From: an uncultured Anaerovibrio sp.
GTDB lineage: Bacteria > Bacillota > Negativicutes > Selenomonadales > Selenomonadaceae
Direction of reading: 5' to 3'
NCBI GenBank assembly: GCA_900768695.1
Contig: CAAGDY010000152.1
Span: 1 to 6,476 of the forward strand
DNA length: 6,476 nt
Below are positions 1 to 5,771 of this stretch, in pieces (the first letter of the stretch is position 1; each line of letters begins with the position of its first letter). Both the position numbers and the translations under genes were made by a program. The notes under the pieces were generated by a model, which was not told where the DNA came from, searched no databases, and saw only the letters and a list, made by a program, of their open reading frames with translations.

Positions 1-298
1 CAGCATGTCATTTAAAAGGAAGGTATAGCCATACATGCCGTTTTCCTCCGGCATAATAGTTACAGTCCATACATCACTGTCACCTTCCGTTCCTGCCCTC
101 TGCATGTCGTAGGTCACAGTCCTGCCTGCGGCATAATCAGGGTTGTACTCGTCACCGCCGTTGGCCGTAATCTCTGCCTTGGTAAGTACCAGCTTGGCGT
201 TCTGCACCTCCCCCTGCTGGGTGCGGATAGACAGCCTTACAGGCTCACCCACCTTTGCAGGCTGGAACGGAGTGCGATATGCGGTGTCCCATGTGTCA

Positions 299-303
299 TG
301 GAC
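299..303 (-). other. Probable +1 frameshift in the GH13 gene
   Basis: Upstream the frame reads VDDGSIHPDKVS and then hits TGA at 298-296. Dropping one C from the minus-strand sequence AGTCCATGAC restores S-H-D-T-W-D-T-A-Y-R-T-P-F, the well-known start of the GH13 N-terminal domain. From there the frame stays open to the window edge. The site is a CC doublet, so sequencing error and real mutation are both possible. Confidence 0.8.
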
Positions 304-1024
304 TAACCTTGTCAGGATGGATACTGCCATCATCAACAATCAGCTTTTTCCCGGCAAAATCATAGTAGAAGCTCACCTTGCCATCCTGACGAACCACTAC
401 CTGCTGTCTTATTGCCTGCTGTCCCTTCTGCCTGATTTCGGCAGTGTAGGTACCCGCCTTTACATCAAGGGTAGTTTGATAAAATTTATCCATCAGAAGG
501 TCACGCATAACCTTGTCACCCTCAAGGGCCGCAAAATCCCCGCCCAGGGTCGGCAACTCCTTGTCGGATAATAGCTTATAGCTGTGGCTGTCCTGAATTT
601 TGTGGGTGATATCATTATAATAGAAAGTAACCTTTTCCGGCTTTTCAAGGGTGAGCTGCACGTTGGCGCCATCAAAATTGCCGTTCAGGCCATAATTCTC
701 TGCCCATGAACCATTTACGGAAATCTTGTAAAAATACGGGCCTGCCGGCAAATCCATGGTATAAGCATAGAAGCCGTTGCCAATATACTTCATTTCCGTG
801 GTCTTGTCTGCCGGGTTCCAGTCCTTGGCACCACCGGCACGGGTCTGTATAGTGCCGGTTACCACAAAGCTACGACCTGCAGAAGCAAGTGCCGCCTGCT
901 CTGCCGCCATATCCTCATAGTCTGCCGTTACAATATGGGTTGCGGCATCATAGGTAAAGGTTACATCATGGTCATGCAAAAGCCTCAAAGCAAGATTCCA
1001 GTCAGATGCGGCACCCAGCTCATC

Positions 1025-1027
1025 CTA
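1025..1027 (-). other. In-frame TAG inside the GH13 gene
   Basis: Reading continues in the same frame on both sides: GDVVLVGSL, then TAG, then DELGAASDWN. In X25-type modules the motif is usually close to VGSLQDELG, so a single C-to-T change (CAG to TAG) explains the stop. It cuts the product to 61 residues, essentially only the signal peptide and a few mature residues. Confidence 0.75.
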
Positions 1028-1282
1028 CAGACTGCCTACTAATACTACATCACCGGCGCCTACTGCACTGGCGGCCTCCGTCCTTGCTATCCTCAGCATG
1101 GAAAGACTGTCAAAGGCTGTTGGTGCAGTTACCAGAGCTGATGGTGCGGCCAATAACGTCAATGAAAGCGCCATCCCCACTGAACGCTTTAAAATCTGCT
1201 TACGGTTCATTTGTGATACTCCTTCTTTCTTTTGTTCATGATAACTCGTTAATATTCGTTTCTGGTGCATACACAGTGCTTT

Positions 1283-1608
1283 CTGTTCAGACCTTTAGGC
1301 AAATGCCATGATAGTGCCCGCCGAAAACACGCTCTCGCTCTAGGGATGATGAAACCCTATATCCATGATTATTTTCGGTCTAAATCGTTGTCTGCGTTGT
1401 TGTCGTCAGTCGGCATGGAACCACCATGCCTCCCTCCTCCGCCTAGCATCCAAACGATTTATACTCGAAACTAATCTATGTCAACAGGGTTTCATCATCC
1501 CTTTGCGCCTCGCGTCTGCTAAGCTCTTGCTTCGCCCGACACATACCGAGGCTGAACAAAGGTTTTCGCTGGGCACATATCATGTCCTTTGCCTTTTTGT
1601 CTGAACAG
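1283..1608 (-). ncRNA. Structured RNA element, copy A (unknown family)
   Basis: No convincing gene lies in this 326-nt stretch. It is built of nested inverted repeats, given in plus coordinates: 1599-1608 with 1283-1292 (10 bp); 1571-1584 with 1307-1319 (13 bp, one bulge); 1562-1568 with 1322-1328; 1486-1501 with 1343-1358 (16 bp perfect); 1466-1480 with 1364-1377 (bulge plus G.A mismatch); 1453-1461 with 1381-1389 (9 bp). The fold ends in a core hairpin at 1412-1430 (minus strand GGCATGGTGGTTCCATGCC). Copy B at 5428-5736 keeps the same order of helices with different bases in most arms. It lies between the porin terminator and the GH13 gene, ending 73 nt before that start codon, so it could be its leader RNA or an independent transcript. 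The strand is inferred from rare G.U pairs and from the neighbouring gene direction. The family is not recognised. Confidence 0.7.
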
Positions 1609-1611
1609 TAG

Positions 1612-1647
1612 TTGCAGATTACTTAAATTCGTATCCCATATCTGCAA
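1612..1647. repeat. Short inverted repeat between porin terminator and element A
   Basis: TTGCAGAT at 1612-1619 is matched by its exact complement ATCTGCAA at 1640-1647, with 20 nt between. It touches the T-tract of the porin terminator on one side and the outer helix of element A on the other. It may be an operator or the foot of a larger fold. At 8 bp, chance is also possible. Confidence 0.3.
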
Positions 1648-1698
1648 AAAAGTAAAAGGGGGAACTGCCCCTGCCCTGTGAGGCAAGAAACAGTTCCC
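1646..1698 (-). terminator. Rho-independent terminator of the porin gene
   Basis: On the minus strand, 31 bases after the porin TAA, GGGAACTG (1698-1691) pairs with CAGTTCCC (1667-1660). A small inner GCC/GGC pairing lies within the loop. The hairpin is followed by a T-rich tract ending in six T residues (1657-1646). This separates the porin transcript from element A and the GH13 gene. Confidence 0.85.
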
Positions 1699-2364
1699 TT
1701 ATGAATAGATATTATGGACTTAGTAAAATTAGAAGTGGAAGTCAACCTCGGTGCGGAACAGGTTGCGAGTGTACTCGCCGTCCTTGCCGAAGTTCTTCTT
1801 CTGTGGGCTGTAAAGAGTATGCCACTCAACATTCTTAGCTGGCACATACTTGAAGCCAAGCATCCAGCCCTTGCTGCCAGCTGGACGGGAACCCCACAGA
1901 TCATCCGGGTTACCACCATTCTTACCAAACTTGAAGTAACGAGCATATACGCCGAAGGAACCAGGATCCTGCAAGTTGCTACCCTTATATTCCAAGAGAG
2001 CCTCCTGGGATACATTATCAATGTCAGCATTAGTATGAACATACTCACCTGTCAGAGTAACATTCTTAAGCGCCTTAACCTTTACACCAGCTACGAAAGC
2101 ATTATCATACTTAATGGTATGTTCCGTATTATATGTATCCCTAAACGTTCCAAGATCAGCATCATACTCATACCTATGCAGCTTATTGGTGTACTTCTCG
2201 CCCTTGCTCATGTCACTCTTCACATAGTTCATGTTGATGTCGAAGCAATGACCGATAGAGCCCCAGGTACCGATACCATAGATAGCTTCCTTGTCACCAG
2301 CACCGGTAGAAGAAGCGTAGATTGCACTTGCAGTCAGGCCGGTGCCCTTAATTGGAATACCTGC

Positions 2365-2367
2365 CTA
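2365..2367 (-). other. In-frame TAG inside the porin gene
   Basis: The frame is the same on both sides: VLLGTETDGV, TAG, AGIPIKGTGL. A Gln (CAG) would give GVQAGIPIKG, a natural porin strand sequence, so one C-to-T change explains it. The kind of change matches that in the GH13 gene. Confidence 0.7.
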
Positions 2368-2572
2368 TACACCATCGGTTTCAGTACCGAGGAGTACATT
2401 CTGGAAACCCAGGCCTCTCCATGCACGACCTACATTAACCCATGCGCCGTTATCGAAGTTACCTTCTACCCATACACGCTTGATGTTACCATCATGACCG
2501 GACCAGGTCTTCTGGGAATACTGGCTGAAGCCGGTGTTGTAGCTACCGTCATCGCTGTAACGATGGTGAGTC

Positions 2573-2580
2573 TCAAGCTG
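2573..2580 (-). other. Deletion/frameshift junction after porin signal peptide
   Basis: The signal-peptide frame reads ALAA and then TGA at 2575-2573. The barrel frame begins with the CTT GAG ACT codons one base later. No SLH motif is found in any frame between the signal peptide and the barrel, so sequence appears to be missing at this point. Confidence 0.6.
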
Positions 2581-2764
2581 CCAAAGCCATAGCAACTGAC
2601 GCGCTCAAAATCTTCTTGTTCATCAAAATTCTCCTCCCAAAATAGATCCATATCTTCTCCTGCCTACGCAAAGCAAGAGCTTCATCTATAATGACCGGAA
2701 AACACATCCCCCGCGCTATCTCCCAATGCTTCCTTGTTTCCATCAAGCAGAGCCATGCAGGCAC

Positions 2765-2797
2765 ATATTCACCGGATATTCACCGGACATTCACAGG
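2765..2797. repeat. Three 11-bp tandem repeats upstream of the porin gene
   Basis: Plus strand reads ATATTCACCGG (2765-2775), ATATTCACCGG (2776-2786), ACATTCACAGG (2787-2797): two identical units and one with two differences. The period is about one helical turn, which would place a bound protein on one face of the DNA. The array lies about 140-175 bases upstream of the porin start, between it and the malQ terminator, so it may be a regulatory site. The rest of 2624-2764 holds only the porin ribosome site; I found no convincing -35/-10 pair there. Confidence 0.6.
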
Positions 2798-2830
2798 CAT
2801 CCACGCCTGAGTGCGCCAATCTGATTGTCG

Positions 2831-2891
2831 AAAAGCCCCCCCGCCGTCCCCGTTCACACACACGGGGACGGCTTTTCGGCTTTTCTTTTTT
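2831..2891 (-). terminator. Hairpin downstream of malQ, probable operon terminator
   Basis: GCCGTCCCCGT (2843-2853) pairs perfectly with ACGGGGACGGC (2862-2872) around an 8-base loop. Read on the minus strand, an outer AAAAGCC can also pair with GGCTTTT, ending in four T residues. The plus-strand side has a longer T-rich tract (2873-2891), but no plus-strand gene feeds into it. It therefore most likely ends the malQ transcript, about 90 bases past its stop. The AT-rich 2892-2982 between stop and hairpin shows nothing else I can support. Confidence 0.65.
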
Positions 2892-2982
2892 GCGGTCAGC
2901 CCTGCTACGGGGTGTAGTATAATAGGGCCTTCCACAAGGTGTCATATATTTTATTGAAAATAAAGGGGCAAATTAATAGTGG

Positions 2983-4476
2983 TTAAATCCTGCCAAACGT
3001 ATCTGCAGTATGGCGGATTTCCTGTGCCAGCTTGCTGGTAAGAGCCTCGCCGGACACGCGCCATCTCCAATTCTGGCCTACAGTAGAAGGCTGATTGGTT
3101 CTGGCTGAATTATCAAGTCCCAGATAATCCTGCATCGGAATAATGCAGGTAGCCGCATTGCTGCGCATAGCGGCCGCAATCATAGGTTTATGTAAATCCT
3201 TAATAGGAGTTTTTGCATCGCACAGATAGTCCCTTACCATCTGCATTTCCTGCTTGTTGATACTCTTGAACCAGCCCTGCAGGGTTTCGTTGTCATGAGT
3301 ACCCGTATAAACCACGCAATTTTCAATGTAGTTATGCGGCAGATAATCGCTTGCCGCACCGGTGTCACGGGAATCAAAAGCAAATTCCAGCACCTTCATG
3401 CCAGGGAAGCCGCTGTCCTTTACCAGCTGACGCACGGTATCGGTCATAAAGCCCAAATCCTCGGCAATCACTCTTCTGTCACCCAGGCGCCACTTCATTG
3501 TGTTAAACAAATCCATGCCCGGGCCCTTCTCCCAGTGTCCGTTAGTTGCATCCTTGGCACCAAATGGAATGCTGTAATACTCATCAAAGCCACGGAAGTG
3601 GTCAATACGCAGAACATCATACATGTTGAAGGCGTACCATACACGGCTCATCCACCAGTCAAAGCCGGTTTCACGATGGTAATCCCAACGATAAAGCGGG
3701 TTGCCCCACAGCTGGCCGGTAGCGGAGAAGCCATCCGGCGGACAGCCTGCCACAGCAATCGGATTGCTCTTTTCATCCAGCTGGAACAGCTCAGGATGGG
3801 ACCATACATCGGCACTGTCCATGGCAACATAGATTGGAATATCGCCTACAATCTGGATGCCCTGGCTGTTGGCATAACGCTTCAAATCCTTCCACTGGCA
3901 GTCAAACTTGTACTGCAGGAACTTCTGGAACTCAATATCAAAATAAAGTTTATTTCTGTAATGCTCAATAGCGTAGCCATAGCGGAGCTTGATATCCTCC
4001 GGCCACTCATTCCAGCACTTGCCGCCGAAGAAATCCTTCAGCGCCATGAACAGGGCATAATCCTCCAGCCACCATTCATTCTCGCGGACAAAGCGATGGA
4101 AATCGCCATTCTGGTTGATGCTGCTGCGCTCATAGGCCTTGCGGAGCAGCGGATAGCGCCCCTTGTACAGCTTCGCGTAGTCAATATCATCAGCCTTTTT
4201 GCCAAAATCCACAGCGGCAGTTTCCTCTGCGGTCAGCAGTCCCTCACCGGTAAGCCAGTCCAAGCTGATGAAGTAAGGATTGCCGGCAAAGGTTGAAAAG
4301 GACTGATACGGTGAATCGCCATAGCTGGTAGGCACCAGCGGCAAAATCTGCCAATAGGTCTGGCCGGCTTCCTTCAGCCAGTCAATAAATCTGTAAGCGG
4401 TTTCATCAAAGCAGCCGATGCCGTACTTGGATGGCAAGCTGCTGACAGGCATTAAAATTCCTGCACTACGTTTCAT
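2983..4476 (-). CDS. malQ: 4-alpha-glucanotransferase (amylomaltase, GH77)
   Basis: Complete 497-residue protein, the usual length for bacterial MalQ. It transfers alpha-1,4-glucan segments between maltodextrins and releases glucose, in the cytoplasm. Catalytic signatures are all present: nucleophile D292 in LRIDHFRGFDEYY, acid/base E339 in VIAEDLGF, and stabilising D395 in YTGTHDNETLQGW. The GH77 start RSAGILMPVSSLPSKYGIG, the WQILPLVPT block and the substrate-lid loop GCPPDGFSATGQLWGNPLY (about 245-262) also match. I chose the ATG at 4476 rather than an in-frame ATG at 4497 because GGAGG lies 9 bases before it and the family begins MKRSAG. It follows the EEP phosphatase gene by only 4 bases, so the two are almost certainly co-transcribed and perhaps translationally coupled. 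The stop is TAA. No lesions seen. Confidence 0.97.
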   Translation of the reverse strand: MKRSAGILMPVSSLPSKYGIGCFDETAYRFIDWLKEAGQTYWQILPLVPTSYGDSPYQSFSTFAGNPYFISLDWLTGEGLLTAEETAAVDFGKKADDIDYAKLYKGRYPLLRKAYERSSINQNGDFHRFVRENEWWLEDYALFMALKDFFGGKCWNEWPEDIKLRYGYAIEHYRNKLYFDIEFQKFLQYKFDCQWKDLKRYANSQGIQIVGDIPIYVAMDSADVWSHPELFQLDEKSNPIAVAGCPPDGFSATGQLWGNPLYRWDYHRETGFDWWMSRVWYAFNMYDVLRIDHFRGFDEYYSIPFGAKDATNGHWEKGPGMDLFNTMKWRLGDRRVIAEDLGFMTDTVRQLVKDSGFPGMKVLEFAFDSRDTGAASDYLPHNYIENCVVYTGTHDNETLQGWFKSINKQEMQMVRDYLCDAKTPIKDLHKPMIAAAMRSNAATCIIPMQDYLGLDNSARTNQPSTVGQNWRWRVSGEALTSKLAQEIRHTADTFGRI

Positions 4477-4490
4477 CGTGTCAATCCTCC
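4477..4490 (-). promoter_or_regulatory. malQ ribosome binding site embedded in the upstream gene
   Basis: GGAGG (4490-4486) forms part of the last codons (Leu-Glu-Asp) of the phosphatase gene. It is 9 bases from the malQ ATG and overlaps the upstream termination region, which fixes the malQ start and suggests coupled translation. Confidence 0.8.
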
Positions 4491-5332
4491 AAATCAATCA
4501 ATACGCCATAGTGATCAGAAATCACAGGCTCATCTTTTCCATCAAAGCAGGCTCTGCTCTTTTCTACGCCCGCCTGCTCATTGCACCAGATATGGTCAAT
4601 GCGCATTCCCTCAAGCATGTCCGCCTCGGACAGCTTATCTCTCCATCCATCTATTACACCCTGGACGGTAATGCCGGAGCCCTTCTCCTTGGCCAGCAGG
4701 TACGTATCATGCCAGCCGCTGGCGGCAATCAAATCATACCCCTCGCCACGAACCTCTGCCGGGCTGTTGAAGTCGCCCATGAGGAAAACCCTGCCCTCAT
4801 GATTACGGGCAATAACCTCACGCTGCAGCTTCTGCCACTGTCCCTCAAAAGGCTCCACCTCATCAGTCCACCATCCCAGATGAACGGTATAAAACCAATC
4901 CTCCATACCGGCCGGGCGCACACCAAGCGCATAGCGGGTACGCCAGTTGCCATAATCGGCATCCCGGCTCAAAAGAACCACATTGGTTTCGGCAATAGGT
5001 TTTTTGCTAAGAATAGCCAGCCCTTCATCATACTTGCTATAGCCCAGCTTCATAGGAAGCCAGGTCCAGTTGTAATCCAGACCCGCCCTGCGAAGCTCCG
5101 CCGCTACAAGAGCCACATGATTGTCAGCCTTCAGATGCCGCGGCTCCTTACCGTTCCTGCATCTGCCATTCTGCAGCACAGGCACGGCCTCCGGGAAGTC
5201 AGCAGTCTGGTTTACCTCCTGCATAGCAATAATATCAGGCTGGAGCTTTGCAATATGCTCAAGGAAGTTTTTTGTTTTTTCGTCATAATTTTTCTCAATA
5301 ATGCTATGGGTGTTAATACTCAAAAGCCTCAT
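4481..5332 (-). CDS. EEP-family phosphatase, MapP-like (putative maltose 6'-phosphate phosphatase)
   Basis: Complete 283-residue protein of the exonuclease/endonuclease/phosphatase fold, with no signal peptide. Motifs in order: LSINTH (N7), DIIAMQEVNQ (E39), YTVHLGWW (H151), FLMGDFNSPAE (D187, N189), VIDGW (about 226-230), RIDHIW (D246, H247), ISDHYGV (D273, H274). These are the metal and catalytic residues of the fold. The family includes nucleases and phosphatases, so the motifs alone do not give the substrate. Context does: it sits between a glucose-family PTS EIICB and malQ. Enterococcal MapP, which dephosphorylates PTS-made maltose 6'-phosphate, is as far as I recall a member of this group. 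Start ATG at 5332 was chosen because GGAGG lies 11 bases upstream and MRLLSINTHS is the natural domain start. Generic databases would name it an endonuclease/exonuclease/phosphatase family protein. Fold sure, substrate inferred. Confidence 0.9.
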   Translation of the reverse strand: MRLLSINTHSIIEKNYDEKTKNFLEHIAKLQPDIIAMQEVNQTADFPEAVPVLQNGRCRNGKEPRHLKADNHVALVAAELRRAGLDYNWTWLPMKLGYSKYDEGLAILSKKPIAETNVVLLSRDADYGNWRTRYALGVRPAGMEDWFYTVHLGWWTDEVEPFEGQWQKLQREVIARNHEGRVFLMGDFNSPAEVRGEGYDLIAASGWHDTYLLAKEKGSGITVQGVIDGWRDKLSEADMLEGMRIDHIWCNEQAGVEKSRACFDGKDEPVISDHYGVLIDLED

Positions 5333-5343
5333 GATATTGCAAA

Positions 5344-5415
5344 CCTCCAAACTGATACTACCTACACCATCAATTACAGTTATAAAATATATTGGGTTAA
5401 GAAGCACTTACGTAA
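5344..5415 (-). promoter_or_regulatory. Leader of the phosphatase-malQ operon
   Basis: GGAGG (5348-5344) is the ribosome site. Upstream is an AT-rich stretch on the minus strand (AATATATTTTATAAC) that could hold a -10 element, but I see no good -35. A perfect 8-bp palindrome TTACGTAA (5408-5415) sits just upstream and could be an operator half-overlapping a promoter. It does not match a full cre site. Treat promoter and operator as tentative. Confidence 0.3.
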
Positions 5416-5427
5416 CAGTCATAACCC

Positions 5428-5736
5428 GTGCCCTGCCATAACGGACATGCACTGCCTTGAAGCGGTCTACGCCACGAGAGCTTAGTACCGCTAGGCGTGG
5501 GGCTCAGTGCAGTCCTGTGGTCATGCGTTAGTTCCAAGGATAAATCCCTTAGCTGCTAGGCGCCGGAGGAAGGCATGGTGGTTCCATGCCGACCGACGGC
5601 AACAACGCAGATAAGGATTTAGACTGGAAATAACGCATAGACCATTGGACTGTACTGTGCCTCATAGCGCGAGCGTGCCTGGAATGGCACTGCCAAACCG
5701 CTACTATCCATCGCTTGCCCTAAAAAGGCAGGGCAC
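5428..5736 (+). ncRNA. Structured RNA element, copy B (unknown family)
   Basis: This 309-nt stretch fills most of the 439-base gap between EIICB and the phosphatase gene and has no convincing ORF. Nested pairings: 5428-5437 with 5727-5736 (10 bp perfect); 5461-5466 with 5697-5702; 5501-5515 with 5647-5661 (15 positions, one U.U mismatch and one G.U); 5518-5522 with 5640-5644; 5523-5536 with 5625-5638 (14 positions, one G.A mismatch); 5541-5547 with 5615-5621. The core hairpin GGCATGGTGGTTCCATGCC is at 5572-5590. Blocks shared with copy A include AGAGCTTAG (5477-5485), GCTAGGCG, ACAACGCAGA and GAGCGTG. G.U at 5509/5653 favours the plus strand, which is opposite to the neighbouring genes. Against this, a perfect TATAAT (5744-5739, minus) abuts the element's outer end, though without a -35. 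Family and function unknown; the strand is uncertain. Confidence 0.7.
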
Positions 5737-5771
5737 AAATTATAACCCATATTACTTATTACGAGATGTTA

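Larger units (their letters stand above)
1..1210 (-). pseudogene. Secreted GH13 amylopullulanase-like enzyme, 5' part, broken and running off the left edge
   Basis: Start at 1210 (MNRKQ) is preceded by AAGGAG 8 bases upstream. An earlier in-frame ATG at 1270 lacks a good ribosome site. The N-terminus is a signal peptide: KR-rich, then a hydrophobic stretch at about residues 10-30, so export is expected. Next comes a fragment of an X25-type starch-binding module (VVLVGSL, then DELGAASDWN), and then a fuller X25-like module (TGTIQTRAGGAKDWNPAD, NGFYAYTMDLPAG, VTFYYNDITHKI). After that is a CBM34/GH13 N-terminal-type domain (HDTWDTAYRTPF, VRLSIRTQQGEVQNAKLVLT, NGMYGYTFLLND). The catalytic barrel would lie beyond position 1. 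Three lesions are visible: TAG at codon 62 (1025-1027), an apparent in-frame loss of about 50 residues from the first X25 module, and a one-base insertion near 300-301. It could be an alpha-amylase or neopullulanase instead; the catalytic domain is not visible. The domain architecture is family knowledge; the lesions are read directly. Confidence 0.75.
1729..2623 (-). pseudogene. OmpM/Mep45-like outer-membrane porin, disrupted
   Basis: ATG at 2623 follows GGGAGGAG at a 7-base spacing and encodes a signal-peptide start, MNKKILSASVAMALAA, then TGA at 2573. One base out of that frame, a porin barrel begins (LETHHRYSDDGSYN). It continues through VWVEGNFDNGAWVNVGRAWRG and an in-frame TAG at 2365-2367, through AGIPIKGTGLTASAIYASS, to the C-terminal FRTEVDFHF. 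The alternating pattern and terminal Phe are typical of outer-membrane barrels. About 282 codons of barrel remain. In OmpM proteins of Negativicutes an SLH domain and coiled-coil linker normally sit between the signal peptide and the barrel; here both are absent, consistent with a frame-shifting deletion of a few hundred bases. No full-length product is possible as written. A misassembly between paralogous ompM copies is an alternative. Role if intact: general porin tethered to peptidoglycan. Confidence 0.75.

Noticed and set aside
143..571. Plus-strand open frame of 142 codons
   Set aside because: Antisense to the GH13 module region, which reads as a clear domain sequence on the minus strand.
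1265..1604. Small plus-strand open frames of 69-101 codons in the intergenic region
   Set aside because: They coincide with the nested inverted repeats of element A, contain low-complexity Pro/Ser/Leu runs, and are not kept as a reading frame in copy B.
1714..2592. Plus-strand open frame of 292 codons
   Set aside because: It is the complement of the porin barrel, whose codon content on the minus strand is clearly protein-like (FRTEVDFHF end, barrel strands). The plus frame shows no recognisable domain and no good ribosome site.
2892..2982. TATAAT-like plus-strand sequence (GTAGTATAATAGG) as a promoter
   Set aside because: No -35 at usable distance and no plus-strand gene downstream; the stretch is the malQ 3' untranslated region.
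3295..4296. Plus-strand open frame of 333 codons
   Set aside because: Lies entirely antisense to malQ, which has all GH77 catalytic motifs; it is a shadow frame.
5408..5415. TTACGTAA as a catabolite-repression (cre) site
   Set aside because: Surrounding bases do not complete the cre consensus; only an 8-bp palindrome is present, so it is listed as a tentative operator only.
4418..5485. Plus-strand open frame of 355 codons
   Set aside because: Antisense to the EEP phosphatase and running into element B; no domain recognised.
1283..5736. Elements A and B as a MITE or insertion-sequence pair
   Set aside because: The outermost inverted repeats of the two copies have unrelated sequence and I see no target-site duplications, whereas a recent mobile element should keep its ends. 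Compensatory changes in internal helices fit RNA selection better.
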